Shown here piece by piece: positions 25,839 to 35,064 of a stretch of DNA of 64,000 bases. Made by a program: the position numbers and the translations under genes. This DNA comes from GCA-2684655 sp045105235. Its GTDB lineage: Bacteria; Planctomycetota; UBA1135; UBA2386. How positions within the stretch are numbered: the stretch's first letter is position 1; the number at the start of each line of letters is the position of its first letter. Below the pieces are notes generated by a model, which saw only the letters and a program-made list of their open reading frames with translations, was not told where the DNA came from and made no database searches. Where the stretch lies: NCBI GenBank assembly GCA_045105235.1, contig JBGCDH010000032.1, positions 186,001-250,000 of the forward strand, given 5' to 3'.

Positions 25839-27247
25839 TGGGTGCGCGGCTTGGCCTGGTCGGCGTTCTCGCTGCGTTCACAGCCGTTGGCCCAGGCTGC
25901 GTAGGCGGAGGTCCTCTACCGACCCTTGAGCAGCAGCTCGGACTCGCAGCGACAGCCCTGGCGAACGGCAAGATCGAAGATGCCTCGGCGCTGGTCGCCG
26001 ACGCGCGCAAGTGGGATCCACGCCACGTTGATGCGGCTCGCTGGAGCTCCCTGCTGGCGGACATGTATTGGCGCGACGAGGAGGCCGTGCGCGAGCTGAA
26101 GATGGCCCTGCGATGGGCGCGCGTGATGGGCCTTTCGGCCGCCTCCGAGTCCGAGCCCGCATCCGATTCGGATTCGGATTCGGATGTGCCGCTGCCGCCG
26201 CCGTCCTTGCTGTCGCTGGACGGCGATTTGCCGGATGCGCTCGCTTTCGCGGAGCGCGATGCCAGCAATCTCGCCGCACTCCGCGGCCGGCTCGGCGAGC
26301 TGCTGTTTCAGGCGGGGCGCTGGGGGGAAAGTTCGGCGCCGCTTCTCGACGGGGCGCTGGGACCGCTTGCCGAACGCCGCCGCGCGTTTGCGATGTTGGC
26401 CTCGTCGCTGCCGTTTGTGCGCCGCTTTGCCGGTCCGCTGCTGACGGAGCAACCGCTGCTGCGCGGGGCGACGCCCGAGTTCGTATGCGGGATTCGCGGC
26501 CGGTTGCGGCCCTTTGCGATCGATACGGGCACATCGATGACCACCGTAGCCGCGTCGTTTGCCGAGGAGCTTGGCGTGCGTAGTCGTCAGCTCGCGGGCG
26601 AAGCTCTCGACGGTGCCGGCCAGCGCCTTGCCGTCGAGGTGGGGGCCTTGCCGCAGTTTCGCATCGGCAACGTCGACATCGGCGCCGTGCCGATCATGAT
26701 CGTGTCCGATCGAGCTCTCGAACTGCGTGACCTGCACGGAGGTCCCGAGCGCGTTCCGCGCGGCGTTCTCGGCCTCGATCTGCTGGCGGCTTGCCGGCTG
26801 ACGATTGATCCGGACCGCGGCAGTGTGGTGCTCGAGCTGCCGCAGGGGCTGCCGCGAACCGAATCCGTGCAGTGCCTGCGCGTCGACGGTCGCTGTCTCG
26901 TCCCGGTGGTTGTGGAGGGGCGCCGCCTTTGGTTTGTGCTCGATACCGGCGCGAGCCACTCGAGCCTGAGCCTGCGCGGGCTTCGTGACTTATCGGACGG
27001 TGCGACTCGGGCAACGCCCTCGTTTCGGCGCGTGCGCACGGCCGGTGGCGGCGTGATGGCCGTCAAGGAAGTGCGCGACCTGGTGATTCGCTGCTCGGAC
27101 GCGCGCTTTCTGCACGTCACCCTGCCCGTTGTCGATCGTGGCGACGAAACGGTCTTTCCGATCCATGGCGTGCTCGGCATCGACTTGCTGCATCGCTGCC
27201 TGCTAACGCTCGATCGCGGTCGCCTGCGGCTTGCTGCACGCGGCTAG
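25838..27247 (+). CDS. lipoprotein-like protein with two retropepsin-type aspartyl protease domains
   Basis: A 469-residue exported protein. The N-terminus is hydrophobic with a Cys at 21 (GPGC). Residues 30-200 are helical and TPR-like, interrupted by an acidic Ser-Asp run near 109-116. Two retropepsin-like domains follow, with active-site triplets FAIDTGTSMT (DTG 229-231) and FVLDTGASHS (DTG 369-371) and the flap-like VLGLDLL and VLGIDLL segments. A single retropepsin chain normally dimerises; two copies in tandem could form an internal pseudo-dimer like pepsin. Its TAG stop lies in the CTAG that forms the left edge of repeat element A. Confidence 0.85.
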   Translation: MGARLGLVGVLAAFTAVGPGCVGGGPLPTLEQQLGLAATALANGKIEDASALVADARKWDPRHVDAARWSSLLADMYWRDEEAVRELKMALRWARVMGLSAASESEPASDSDSDSDVPLPPPSLLSLDGDLPDALAFAERDASNLAALRGRLGELLFQAGRWGESSAPLLDGALGPLAERRRAFAMLASSLPFVRRFAGPLLTEQPLLRGATPEFVCGIRGRLRPFAIDTGTSMTTVAASFAEELGVRSRQLAGEALDGAGQRLAVEVGALPQFRIGNVDIGAVPIMIVSDRALELRDLHGGPERVPRGVLGLDLLAACRLTIDPDRGSVVLELPQGLPRTESVQCLRVDGRCLVPVVVEGRRLWFVLDTGASHSSLSLRGLRDLSDGATRATPSFRRVRTAGGGVMAVKEVRDLVIRCSDARFLHVTLPVVDRGDETVFPIHGVLGIDLLHRCLLTLDRGRLRLAARG

Positions 27248-27360
27248 TAACCGCGCATCGGGTAGACGGGGCCTGATCCGGGATGCGAAGGCGTTCGTCG
27301 CAAGGCGCTGCGACGAACGCATGTTCCATGCTGCCCCCGATATCGGATGCACGACCCTAG
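27244..27360 (+). mobile_element. MITE-like palindromic element, copy A (short form)
   Basis: This 117-bp element fills the whole gap between two convergent genes and is bounded by CTAG at both ends. It contains a perfect 11-bp stem (27291-27301 with 27310-27320, arm GCGTTCGTCGC, loop AAGGCGCT). Its left part (GGTAGACGG, TGATCCGGGATGCG) and right end (TCGGATGCACGAC) match copies at 57451 and 59445, but the middle of about 80 bp with the second hairpin is absent. CTAG looks like a 4-bp target duplication, as produced by some IS5-type transposases. The TAG stops of both flanking genes lie in the CTAG edges. Confidence 0.75.
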
Positions 27361-29048
27361 CGACGCAGGCGGATCACGGTGGGGCTCACTTCTTTCGGAG
27401 AGAGTGTTCGCGTCACTTTGCGAAATCCCGGGACTTCGATCGTGACCTGGCACGGTCGATTGGATGCGCCTACGGCGAGGATCGGACTGTTGAAGCTGCT
27501 TGGCTCATGGCCAAACTCAAATGCTTCGCCTTGCCAGGATCCGGTCACGCGCGAGAGCAGCCCGGTTTCGTCGCGCAGCTCGGCGACCGCTTCGCCCTGG
27601 ATCTTCGCCGGCTTGCCGTCGGGGCCCAGCAGCGTGAAGTAGTGCTTGCGGGCGAAGCGAGCGCCGGCCGTCGGCATGCGGATCGTCGCCGAACGCGGCG
27701 CGGAGTCCGTGCTGAGATCGATGTCGATCCTTCCCGCCGGGTGTAGGTTGCCTTGGATCGCGAGGATGGTCAGGGGGGCGGCTGGCAGCAGGCGAAGCTC
27801 GACCGTGCCATCGCGCCCGACGCGGAACTCCGTAGTCAGGATGCCGACGGTGCCGGGAGCCTGCACGGCGGCCCCCGAGCGGTCGAGCACGCGCAGAATG
27901 CAGCGTGCTGCGGGTGGCTGGCCGTTTGGCAGCACCACGCGGACGCTGAGCGAGCGCGCGGGCGACATCGCAAAGTCGATAGCGTGCCGGCCAGCTGCAT
28001 AGCTGCGGGTGGCCCGGGAGGCTGGTGCGTAGCCGTCGGCCCGCGTCTTCAGCTCATAGTTGCCGCCGGCGTCGAGCCCTTCGATCGTGTAGCGACCCTG
28101 CGCATCCGATGTTCCTTTGGCCACGCTTGATGACGAATAGCCTCCCGGCGTCTTGCGCACACGCTGTACCCAGATGGTCCCACCCGCGATGCCGATTCCC
28201 GAAGCGCTGTCGCGCAGCGTCCCGCTGAGCACGACCGTGCCACCGACGTGCACGCCCAGCTGGACCACAACGGAATGATCGCCAGCTTGGCACTCGGTTG
28301 AACCGTCGCGGCCTTTGCTTGTGGCGCGGATGCGGTGGGTGCCGCTCTTGGCAAATGGCATCACGAAGTGTCCGAAGGCGTCCGTTTTTATTGAGTGCAT
28401 CGTGTGCATCTGAGGTCCATCGAGGATCTCAAACGGCGACATGCCGAGCGTCATCGTAAAGCGGTCCGTCGCGACGTAGGACTCCGCAACCGGCCGGCCT
28501 GCCGCATCGAGCACGCTGCCTTCGATGGACCTGGCCGGAGGGACCCACAGAATGACGGCCGCGTTTGTGCCATGCGGCAGCATGGTCTGGCGAACGCGCG
28601 GGGCCGCAGCATGGGCAGGGCCAGCTCGTGTGATAAGGGTGCAGCCGGTAGGTGCGGGCTCGGCAAACGAAAATCGTCCGTGTTCGTCTGCGGTGGTCGA
28701 GGCGAGGACGACACCGCTCGGATCGACGAACTGGAGCAGGGTATTGCCGGCAACGGCGCCGCCGAGCTCCTTGACGGTTCCGTGCATGCCGCGGGTTTCG
28801 AGCCGGTCCGGGGCGGCGGTGGGGCCTGCGGGAGATGACTCCGGGGCGGCTTTGCTGTGCACCTCTGCCGAAGCTTCTCTCTGGGGCGAGAAATCCGCGG
28901 CTTCCTGCTCAGGTGTCGGTGCTGCCGGTGCCGTCTTTTCGGTCGTGTCTGCTGGCGGGAGCGTGCTGTCGCCGTTGTTCCACAGCAGCCAGACGAGCGT
29001 CGCTGCAAGAGCGATGGCGAGTACGATCGATAGGCGGCGGTTGTTCAT
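27357..29048 (-). CDS. membrane-anchored CRD (carboxypeptidase-regulatory-like) protein
   Basis: A 563-residue protein with one N-terminal membrane anchor (LSIVLAIALAATLVWLLW, residues 6-23), a Pro/Ala/Glu-rich spacer to about residue 80, then at least four CRD-type beta domains. Examples are MHGTVKELGGAVAGNTLLQF, IEGSVLDAAGRPVAESYVAT, LSGTLRDSASGIGIAGGTIW with DAQGRYTIEGLDAGGNYEL, and LSVRVVLPNGQPPAARCILR. These domains usually serve as structural or binding modules outside the cytoplasm. The TAG stop is the right-hand CTAG of repeat element A. Overall design resembles the 1244-residue protein at 49407. Confidence 0.82.
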   Translation of the reverse strand: MNNRRLSIVLAIALAATLVWLLWNNGDSTLPPADTTEKTAPAAPTPEQEAADFSPQREASAEVHSKAAPESSPAGPTAAPDRLETRGMHGTVKELGGAVAGNTLLQFVDPSGVVLASTTADEHGRFSFAEPAPTGCTLITRAGPAHAAAPRVRQTMLPHGTNAAVILWVPPARSIEGSVLDAAGRPVAESYVATDRFTMTLGMSPFEILDGPQMHTMHSIKTDAFGHFVMPFAKSGTHRIRATSKGRDGSTECQAGDHSVVVQLGVHVGGTVVLSGTLRDSASGIGIAGGTIWVQRVRKTPGGYSSSSVAKGTSDAQGRYTIEGLDAGGNYELKTRADGYAPASRATRSYAAGRHAIDFAMSPARSLSVRVVLPNGQPPAARCILRVLDRSGAAVQAPGTVGILTTEFRVGRDGTVELRLLPAAPLTILAIQGNLHPAGRIDIDLSTDSAPRSATIRMPTAGARFARKHYFTLLGPDGKPAKIQGEAVAELRDETGLLSRVTGSWQGEAFEFGHEPSSFNSPILAVGASNRPCQVTIEVPGFRKVTRTLSPKEVSPTVIRLRR

Positions 29049-29382
29049 GCGTAGTCCGGCTGCTCGCGGTGCCCGGCGCTCCGACGGCAGCCGGGCGGTT
29101 TGGTTCGCGAAGTCTTCAGAAAATCATCGGGATTCGAAAACCTGCCGAACCGGGAGCGAGCGGCTGCGTTTGTCTTCGCAAGCCTAGCAGCTCGCTCCAA
29201 AGTGGCCTGAGAACTGGGCTGTGAGTCGCCGAATGCCATTTGTGCGCCAAGGACGCCTGGCTAGCGGCAAGCACGGGCGCAAACGCTTTGGCAGCAGCCA
29301 GCGCCGGGGGAAGAAGGTCCGGCGCTCGAATTATCTTCGCCGGGCGCCGTTGCGCGGGCTCCTACCGCTACAACCATCGCAT
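29049..29382. other. divergent intergenic region
   Basis: These 334 bp separate the CRD gene (minus) from the histidine-kinase-like gene (plus) and must hold both promoters. The open frame that continues upstream of ATG 29383 is Arg/Lys-rich and looks non-coding. I see no clear promoter box, RNA structure or repeat. Confidence 0.5.
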
Positions 29383-30432
29383 ATGGAGGACCCACGCAGC
29401 GTGCCCGGCTCTCTCGTGCGTGATGCCATCGCGGTCGTTGCGCCCTCGGGGACGCTGCTGCCGCACAACCAGGCAATGAGCGACCGCCTCGCCGGCAGCG
29501 GCAGCGGCATCCCGACGCTGGATGTTTTCGACCTCACGCCGGAGGAACGCGAAGATCTCGACGCGGGGCGGTCGGTGGTTGTCCTCGATCGCGCTAGGTG
29601 GGTGGAGATGGTCTTGCGCGATGTCGAGGGCGAGCGCTGGCTGGTCGTGCGCGATGTGGACGAACGGGAACGTCTGCATGTTGTCGAGCGGCAGAGCCAG
29701 CGTGCGCGGCACATGGCCGCGGGCGTGGCGCATCTTGTTCACGACCTCAACAACCAGTTCGCCTCCCTGCTGTCGCTGTCCGTGGAGATCGCTTTTGATC
29801 CGATGGCGACTGCCGAGCAGCAAGAGCAGCGCAAGAGCGCGGAAGCTTCGGTCAAGGTCGGCTCGCGTCTACTAGGTCTTCTGTCGCTCCTGCTGCGCCC
29901 TTCGTCGCCTCGGCGAGAGCTTGTAGATCTTGGCGAGGTGCTGCACGACGCCGTCGCGCTCTGTCGGAAACCGTTTGCGTTGGCGGAGCGTTCCTTGACC
30001 GTCGACGAGCCGGTCGACGCGACTGTCGTGCGGGCCGAGTCCGTCGACGCGCTCGAAGCCGTCTATGCCGGCTTGCTGGCGTTGGCGGAGGTAGACGCGA
30101 CGCGGGTGCATGCTGCGGTCTGTTCGGGCGCGGCGGCAGAGCGAGGCGGCCGGCCGCAGGTTGGCATCCGGCTCTCTGCCGAGTTTCGTGCCGACGTCGA
30201 TGCCGCGCGAGCACAGCAGCAGCTGCAGGCTGTTAGCCTGGAAGAAGGGCAGTGCCCGGATGTGTCGACTGCAGGCCCTGCGAGCGCTGGACCCTACGCT
30301 CGCCTGGCGTTGGGAGCCTTGTCGCAGCGGCGCCTCGGCGGCGACCTGCAGGTCGTGTGCACCCGCGAGGGGGTCGACTTGGTTTACTCGTGGCCGCGCG
30401 TCGTTCGCGGCCGCGCGGACCAAACGTCCTAG
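29383..30432 (+). CDS. histidine-kinase-like protein with a degenerate ATPase domain
   Basis: A 349-residue cytoplasmic protein. Residues about 12-105 look like a PAS-type sensor (AIAVVAPSGTLLPHNQAMSD, WVEMVLRDVEGERWLVVRDV). Then comes a HisKA-like dimerisation segment with the H-box VAHLVHDLNNQFASLL, His120 being the candidate phospho-acceptor. The following region (about 190-345) has the layout of the GHKL ATPase fold, but the usual N, G1 and G2 boxes (DxGxG, GxGLG) cannot be found. Either the kinase is inactive or it acts as a scaffold. No response regulator lies nearby. The start at ATG 29383 excludes an Arg-rich upstream extension. Confidence 0.68.
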   Translation: MEDPRSVPGSLVRDAIAVVAPSGTLLPHNQAMSDRLAGSGSGIPTLDVFDLTPEEREDLDAGRSVVVLDRARWVEMVLRDVEGERWLVVRDVDERERLHVVERQSQRARHMAAGVAHLVHDLNNQFASLLSLSVEIAFDPMATAEQQEQRKSAEASVKVGSRLLGLLSLLLRPSSPRRELVDLGEVLHDAVALCRKPFALAERSLTVDEPVDATVVRAESVDALEAVYAGLLALAEVDATRVHAAVCSGAAAERGGRPQVGIRLSAEFRADVDAARAQQQLQAVSLEEGQCPDVSTAGPASAGPYARLALGALSQRRLGGDLQVVCTREGVDLVYSWPRVVRGRADQTS

Positions 30433-30870
30433 ACACCATGGTTGAGCCTCGTCCGCCGGACTCGCCGCGTGCGGTAGCAGCGAAAGAACGGGCCAGCGAT
30501 CATGTCAGCGAGTGGGTGACCGATCGCGCTGGGCGATCGGCAGAGCCGAGTGGCTGCGGGCTTCAGCGAGCGCTGACGCCATCCGGCATCGAGTGCATCG
30601 CCGTGGTTCCTTTGATGGTGCCCAGCAAAGTTGGCGATCGTGTCAAAGCAGACAAGCTACAGGCCTAGGCGCGGCCCGCGACGACGCTTGCGCGATTGCT
30701 CCGATGGATCTGGGGTCGTCCGCGGCCTGTCAACAGACAGGCAGCCTTGCGAGCCCGCCGCGAGCCCGCCGCGAGCCCTCCGCGGGCCCTCCGCGGACGC
30801 ACGCAGAAGCCTGCATCTGTCTGAATCACGCCACGGGCCACGGGCCACGGGCCACAAGTCACGAGTGCGC
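30433..30870. other. 438-bp intergenic region with tandem repeats and a hairpin
   Basis: Between two convergent genes. Four 11-bp units (GAGCCCGCCGC and variants) span 30751-30794, and three 7-bp CCACGGG units span 30831-30851. A 7-bp perfect stem with an AACA loop (GCCTGTC/GACAGGC) lies at 30725-30742 and could terminate the transglutaminase transcript. An open frame from ATG 30438 to 30668 (76 codons) has no recognisable domain and I do not call it a gene. Confidence 0.55.
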
Positions 30871-32892
30871 CTATCTCGAGGCGTCGGCGGAATCGCGACG
30901 CATTTGTTCCGCGGCGCGCACGCCGTGGCGCAGCCGTTGGATGCGTTGCGCGCCGAAAGGCTCACCGCCAAAGCGAACTTCTTGGTAGGCCGCAAACGCA
31001 GATGCGACCTCGTCCGGAAGCTGTTCTTGCCCGGCCAGCCGTTCGGCGAACTGTTCGAGGGTTTGGCGTGGCGGTCGGGTGTGCCCAGCTCGTGCGAGCG
31101 CACGCAGCACGCGCTGTAGCGCTCGGCGTAGTTCGGGTGTCGCCTGCGTTGCTGCAATCGGGAGCGGCTCACGGGCGCGGCGCGGGATCAGCGCAATCAC
31201 AATGGCGATGGCGAGCGACACAGCCCAGAACCACGGCATCGTGACGATCTCGCGTATGCGTTCGAGGGTTGGCAGTGCGAACTCGTCGCCTTCTTCCGCG
31301 TCGGGATCCGCAGAGTCGTTCAGCTGATCGATTGGCAGGAAGCCCTGGCCGCGCAGATCGGGCGGCGTGGGGTCAAAGATGCGGTATCCCTCGTCGCGGG
31401 CCAGCACCTCAACCCATGCGTGTGCGTTCTTGGATCCGTAGATGCGGCCACCTTCGCCACCATCGGGCGCGCCGCCGTGTAGGCCAACGGCCACGCGGCA
31501 TGGAATGCCGCGCAGGCGCAGCATCAACGCCGCTGCCGAGGCAAAGTGCATGCAGTAGCCGTGGCGATCCTCGGGCGCGAACAGGAAGTTCTCGAGCGCG
31601 TGCGCGTACGGCCCAGTCGGCTCACGCTGTTCGTAGAGGCAGTGCTTGGCGAGCCCCTCCGCAATCGCCTGCATGGCTTGGTCCGGAGAAAAGCCAACGC
31701 GCCATTTGTCCATCAGTCGCTCGAGCGGGGCGATGTCGTAGCCCGGCAGCCCGTCGAGCAAGCCGAGACGGCGGCCGTTCGGATCCACCTGGAGGGATCG
31801 CGTGGTTCGTCGGACCTCGTAGAGCGCTTCGTAGATGGTGTCGTTGGGCGTATTGGGACGCACCCATCCGCGTCGCATGTCGACGCTCAGATCCTCGATG
31901 CCCGAGATACTGGAGAAGTTCTGCGGCAGGAAGACGTATTGCTGGGCGCCAGCGAGGCGCTCGATCGCGATCCGGCGCTTGGTGCTACCTGGATCGGGTT
32001 CGCGAAAGACGATCGCGCCTGCTGGCAGGGTCTGCAGCGCGAGTTTGCCGACGTGCCATTCGCCGAGAGTTGGCTTGGTGAAGAAGCCGCATCGCAGATA
32101 CATGTCCGGCGGAATCTCGAATCGGCCGAGGGGGGCAGCGCGCACCAGCTCTTCGCTGTTGAGCTGTCCGAGTGTGCCGCTGGCGCCATCGAGCAAAAAT
32201 TGGTCGTCGAGCCCGATTTCGCGGCTGGGGCTCGCTTGCCCCGCGGGCGCGCTCGCAGCGGCCTGCTCTTTCTGCATGCTTGGCGACGGCAGCAGGCTGA
32301 GGGTGCGGTCGATCGCGAAGACCAGCAACAGGCACGACAGAAGCATCAAGCTGGTGGCCGCGATGTCGGTTGCCTGGGTGATGCGCGGTGGCTTTTCGAC
32401 ATGGCTTGCTCGGTGGCCCTCTAGCAACGTCGTGAAATGAAGCGTCAAGAAGGACGCGACGACGTATCCGAGCAGGAGCGGCACGTGGATGCCGTCGAGG
32501 ATGCAGCCGACAAGCATCACGCAGAAGCCGAGGAACAGCGCCAGCGTCGGGTCCGAGTCGTGGTTGCGCGCGGTGGAGAACGCTAGCGGCGGGAGGATCG
32601 TGCAGGCGAGCGCCGCCGGCCGCGTCATGGGGCCGGCCCAGACGAGTGCGGCATAGCAAGCGCCGGCCTGCATCAGGCTTGCGAGCAGTGCGCGTCGCCA
32701 GGGCGCTTGCGCGAGGCGAGCCCAAAAGCCGAGTGCGGCGCCGGGCAGCGTGAACGCCAGCAGCCAAAGCAGCGGCAGTTCTTGTTGCGGCAGATTGGCG
32801 AGCGCCAGCACGGAGGCCGTGAACAGCGTCAGTGAGGCAGATCGTCGCAGGCCAGTAGGGGCCTGGATTTGTGCGGCGGAGTGTCCGATCAC
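30871..32892 (-). CDS. transglutaminase-like membrane protein (DUF3488/TgpA type)
   Basis: A 673-residue membrane protein. N-terminal membrane segments (about residues 15-205) form the DUF3488-like part. An extracytoplasmic transglutaminase-like domain follows, with the triad Cys in HGYCMHFASAAALMLRLRGI, His in KNAHAWVEV and Asp in YRIFDPTPP. One further membrane segment (WFWAVSLAIAIVIALIP) and a DUF4129-like cytoplasmic tail complete the protein. The GTG at 32892 overlaps the DUF58 gene stop (GTGA), giving a coupled moxR-DUF58-transglutaminase operon, a combination common across bacteria and linked to envelope stress or protein modification. Confidence 0.9.
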   Translation of the reverse strand: MIGHSAAQIQAPTGLRRSASLTLFTASVLALANLPQQELPLLWLLAFTLPGAALGFWARLAQAPWRRALLASLMQAGACYAALVWAGPMTRPAALACTILPPLAFSTARNHDSDPTLALFLGFCVMLVGCILDGIHVPLLLGYVVASFLTLHFTTLLEGHRASHVEKPPRITQATDIAATSLMLLSCLLLVFAIDRTLSLLPSPSMQKEQAAASAPAGQASPSREIGLDDQFLLDGASGTLGQLNSEELVRAAPLGRFEIPPDMYLRCGFFTKPTLGEWHVGKLALQTLPAGAIVFREPDPGSTKRRIAIERLAGAQQYVFLPQNFSSISGIEDLSVDMRRGWVRPNTPNDTIYEALYEVRRTTRSLQVDPNGRRLGLLDGLPGYDIAPLERLMDKWRVGFSPDQAMQAIAEGLAKHCLYEQREPTGPYAHALENFLFAPEDRHGYCMHFASAAALMLRLRGIPCRVAVGLHGGAPDGGEGGRIYGSKNAHAWVEVLARDEGYRIFDPTPPDLRGQGFLPIDQLNDSADPDAEEGDEFALPTLERIREIVTMPWFWAVSLAIAIVIALIPRRAREPLPIAATQATPELRRALQRVLRALARAGHTRPPRQTLEQFAERLAGQEQLPDEVASAFAAYQEVRFGGEPFGAQRIQRLRHGVRAAEQMRRDSADASR

Positions 32893-33962
32893 GCGTTGCG
32901 CTCCTCGACGAACGTGATGCGGTCCTGGCGGGCGCGGATCTCGTTGGCTTCCAGGTGTCCACCGGCCGGGATCCAATAGCAGTGCGCGAGCTTCTCAAGG
33001 TCCTGCAGGACCTCCGGCTCGAACTCGTGAAAGCTGGACAGGCTCGCTTCCGAAAGGGTTGTCAGCAGGGCTTTGACCTGCGCGGCCTCGCGCACGAAGA
33101 CGCGTTCTGGAGTGGTGTCCAAGATGTGGACTTCGATCTCGGCGCCGCGCGCATGCAGGCTTTCGACGAGGGTTGCGCATGCGCCGAGGCTCCATTCGAA
33201 ACGGCGGAGGCCGGTTCCTTGCGGAGTGCCGGGAGCTCGGCGAAGGTCGAGCACGATGCCGACGGTGCGCGGCTGGCGGCCGCGGGTCACGCGGCGAACC
33301 AGTGTGCCGACGCTGGCGCTGCGCAGCGCGTGCACGCCGCGCACGTCTTCGTCGGCAAGATGTTCGCGCAGCGCGTGGAACTCAGGCCCCGGCAGCGGCG
33401 ATCGGTTGGCGAGCGCTGCTTCGTCTTCGTCGGCGGCCGCGAGGATGTCGCCTCCCAGCGCGACGGGCGCGGGCAACGTGACCAGGTCGGTCTCGGCGAT
33501 GATGACGGACTTCGTCTCGATCATCCCGAGCGGCCAACTGGACTGCAGAGAGAAGACCCTTTCGAGCACGTGGCTGCGGATCGTGCTGCGCTGCCGGACG
33601 GTGATTTGCGCGCTCTCCAGTGGCGCAATCGTCGGCAGCAAGACGGCGGGCTGGCCACGCATCGTGCGCGGTTCATACAGCAGGCAGTGTCGCAGCCGGC
33701 GGCGGCCGTGGTGCTCAATCTGCAGCGTCTCGCTAAAGAGTGCGCCGGAGATGGTGCGGCGTGGCGCGACCCGCACGCTCGCGTGATGAAGGCGGCGTTG
33801 CTTGGCCAGGAAGTCGAGCAGCAGTGGTGCGGTGAGCAGCGCTGCGGCAAGGCGTGCGATCGGGTCGCCGCCGATCCAGGCGGCGCCCGCAGCAAGTCCT
33901 GCTAGCCACGCGACGATCTTGCCGCGTGCCGTGAGTTCGATCGTTGTGTTCGAAAGCGCCAT
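32889..33962 (-). CDS. DUF58 domain protein
   Basis: A 357-residue protein with one or two N-terminal membrane segments (about 15-50). A beta-rich middle contains the DUF58 landmarks SSWPLGMIETKS, LPGPEFHALREHLADEDVRG and VHALRSASVGTLVRRVTRGR, then a VWA-like C-terminal part (VGIVLDLR, later EIEVHILD). In the usual DUF58 motif the sequence is R-x-Y-x-x-G-D-x-x-R-x-I-x-W; here the corresponding part reads LADEDVRGVHALRSA, somewhat divergent. Middle gene of the moxR operon: 4 bp after moxR and overlapping the transglutaminase gene. Confidence 0.86.
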   Translation of the reverse strand: MALSNTTIELTARGKIVAWLAGLAAGAAWIGGDPIARLAAALLTAPLLLDFLAKQRRLHHASVRVAPRRTISGALFSETLQIEHHGRRRLRHCLLYEPRTMRGQPAVLLPTIAPLESAQITVRQRSTIRSHVLERVFSLQSSWPLGMIETKSVIIAETDLVTLPAPVALGGDILAAADEDEAALANRSPLPGPEFHALREHLADEDVRGVHALRSASVGTLVRRVTRGRQPRTVGIVLDLRRAPGTPQGTGLRRFEWSLGACATLVESLHARGAEIEVHILDTTPERVFVREAAQVKALLTTLSEASLSSFHEFEPEVLQDLEKLAHCYWIPAGGHLEANEIRARQDRITFVEERNA

Positions 33963-33966
33963 CGAA

Positions 33967-34905
33967 TCAATCAGGCAGCGGCGTCGCTCCGAGGATTTCG
34001 TGCAGCAGGGCTTCTGGCTGATGGCCCGAACGCGGTGTGATGCGGTGGCCCCAGGCTGGCACGATCAAGGCACGCACATCGTCGGGCACAACAAAGTCGC
34101 GGTCGTGCACAAAGGCGCGCGCGCGGCAGGCTCGGTGAAGGGCTTGGGCGCCACGCGTGCTGACGCCCTGCGCGATCTCCTGCGCGTGGCGCGTGCGGTT
34201 TGCGAGCTCGACAACAAAAGCGACAAGCTCGCGGTCGCAGCGAACGGCGTCGATGGTGCGGCGCGCTTCGGCCAGGTCGTCGCGGCTGGCGACGGGCTGC
34301 AGTTCGGACGCCATGCGGTGGCCATCTTCGCGGCTGACAACCTCGATCTCGAACTCGGGGTCGAGGTGGCCAATCTCGATGCGCAGCAAGAATCGGTCGA
34401 GCTGGTTGTCGGGCAGCAGGTAGGTGCCGGCGGCGCTCAGCGGGTTCTGGGTTGCGACGACAAAGAACGGGTCGGGCAAGTCGTGCGTGTCGCGATCGAT
34501 GGTCACGCTGCCCTCGGCCATGCACTCAAGCAGGGCCGACTGTGTCCTCGGAGGCGTCCGGTTGAGCTCGTCGGCCATCAACACCGCCGTGAACACCGGT
34601 CCCTTTCGAAACGTCAGTTCGCCCGTGCGCGGGTGGTAGATCTGGGCGCCGATCAAGTCGCTGGGCAGCAGGTCGGCGGTGCACTGCACCCGCTGAAACG
34701 GCAGTTCGAGCGCTTGCGCGAGACTGCGGGCGAGCAGCGTCTTGCCGACGCCGGGAAGGTCTTCGATCAGTAGGTGCCCGCCGGCAAGGAGGGTGATGAC
34801 GGCGAGCTCGACGGCGTCCTCCTTTCCGTGAACGTTGCGCCCTACTGCGGTGACGAGTTTTTCTGCGAGTGGTGACATTCGCTGGCTTTGGTACGTGATG
34901 GGCAT
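33967..34905 (-). CDS. MoxR-family AAA+ ATPase
   Basis: A 312-residue cytoplasmic ATPase from ATG 34905 (MPITYQSQRMSPLAEKLVTA). Walker A is LPGVGKTLLAR (residues 50-60), Walker B VLMADELNRTPPRTQSALLE (108-127) and sensor 1 VVATQNPL; the C-terminal lid has the STRGAQALHRACRARAF motif. MoxR proteins act as chaperone-like ATPases, often with VWA/DUF58 partners, matching the genes downstream. The upstream in-frame extension overlaps the divergent TIGR00300 gene and is rejected. Confidence 0.94.
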   Translation of the reverse strand: MPITYQSQRMSPLAEKLVTAVGRNVHGKEDAVELAVITLLAGGHLLIEDLPGVGKTLLARSLAQALELPFQRVQCTADLLPSDLIGAQIYHPRTGELTFRKGPVFTAVLMADELNRTPPRTQSALLECMAEGSVTIDRDTHDLPDPFFVVATQNPLSAAGTYLLPDNQLDRFLLRIEIGHLDPEFEIEVVSREDGHRMASELQPVASRDDLAEARRTIDAVRCDRELVAFVVELANRTRHAQEIAQGVSTRGAQALHRACRARAFVHDRDFVVPDDVRALIVPAWGHRITPRSGHQPEALLHEILGATPLPD

Positions 34906-35064
34906 GCTAGCACCGCGAGGCCACGGAGAGGGGGGTCTAAGACCGGAGCGAAATTGGCCGACGAGCCCTGGGGCGGGGGATCGGGAGGGGCGATGCGGCA
35001 AGCAACGGCGGGCTTGCGCACGGGGTTCGCTGGTTCCTTGCGGATTCCCTGCTACCTTCCGCAG

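Noticed and set aside
30438..30668. 76-codon open frame after the histidine-kinase-like gene
   Set aside because: No domain, signal or conserved feature and no convincing ribosome binding site. Left as part of the intergenic description.
30751..30851. Possible CRISPR array
   Set aside because: The repeats are 11-bp and 7-bp head-to-tail units without spacers, so this is simple tandem repetition.
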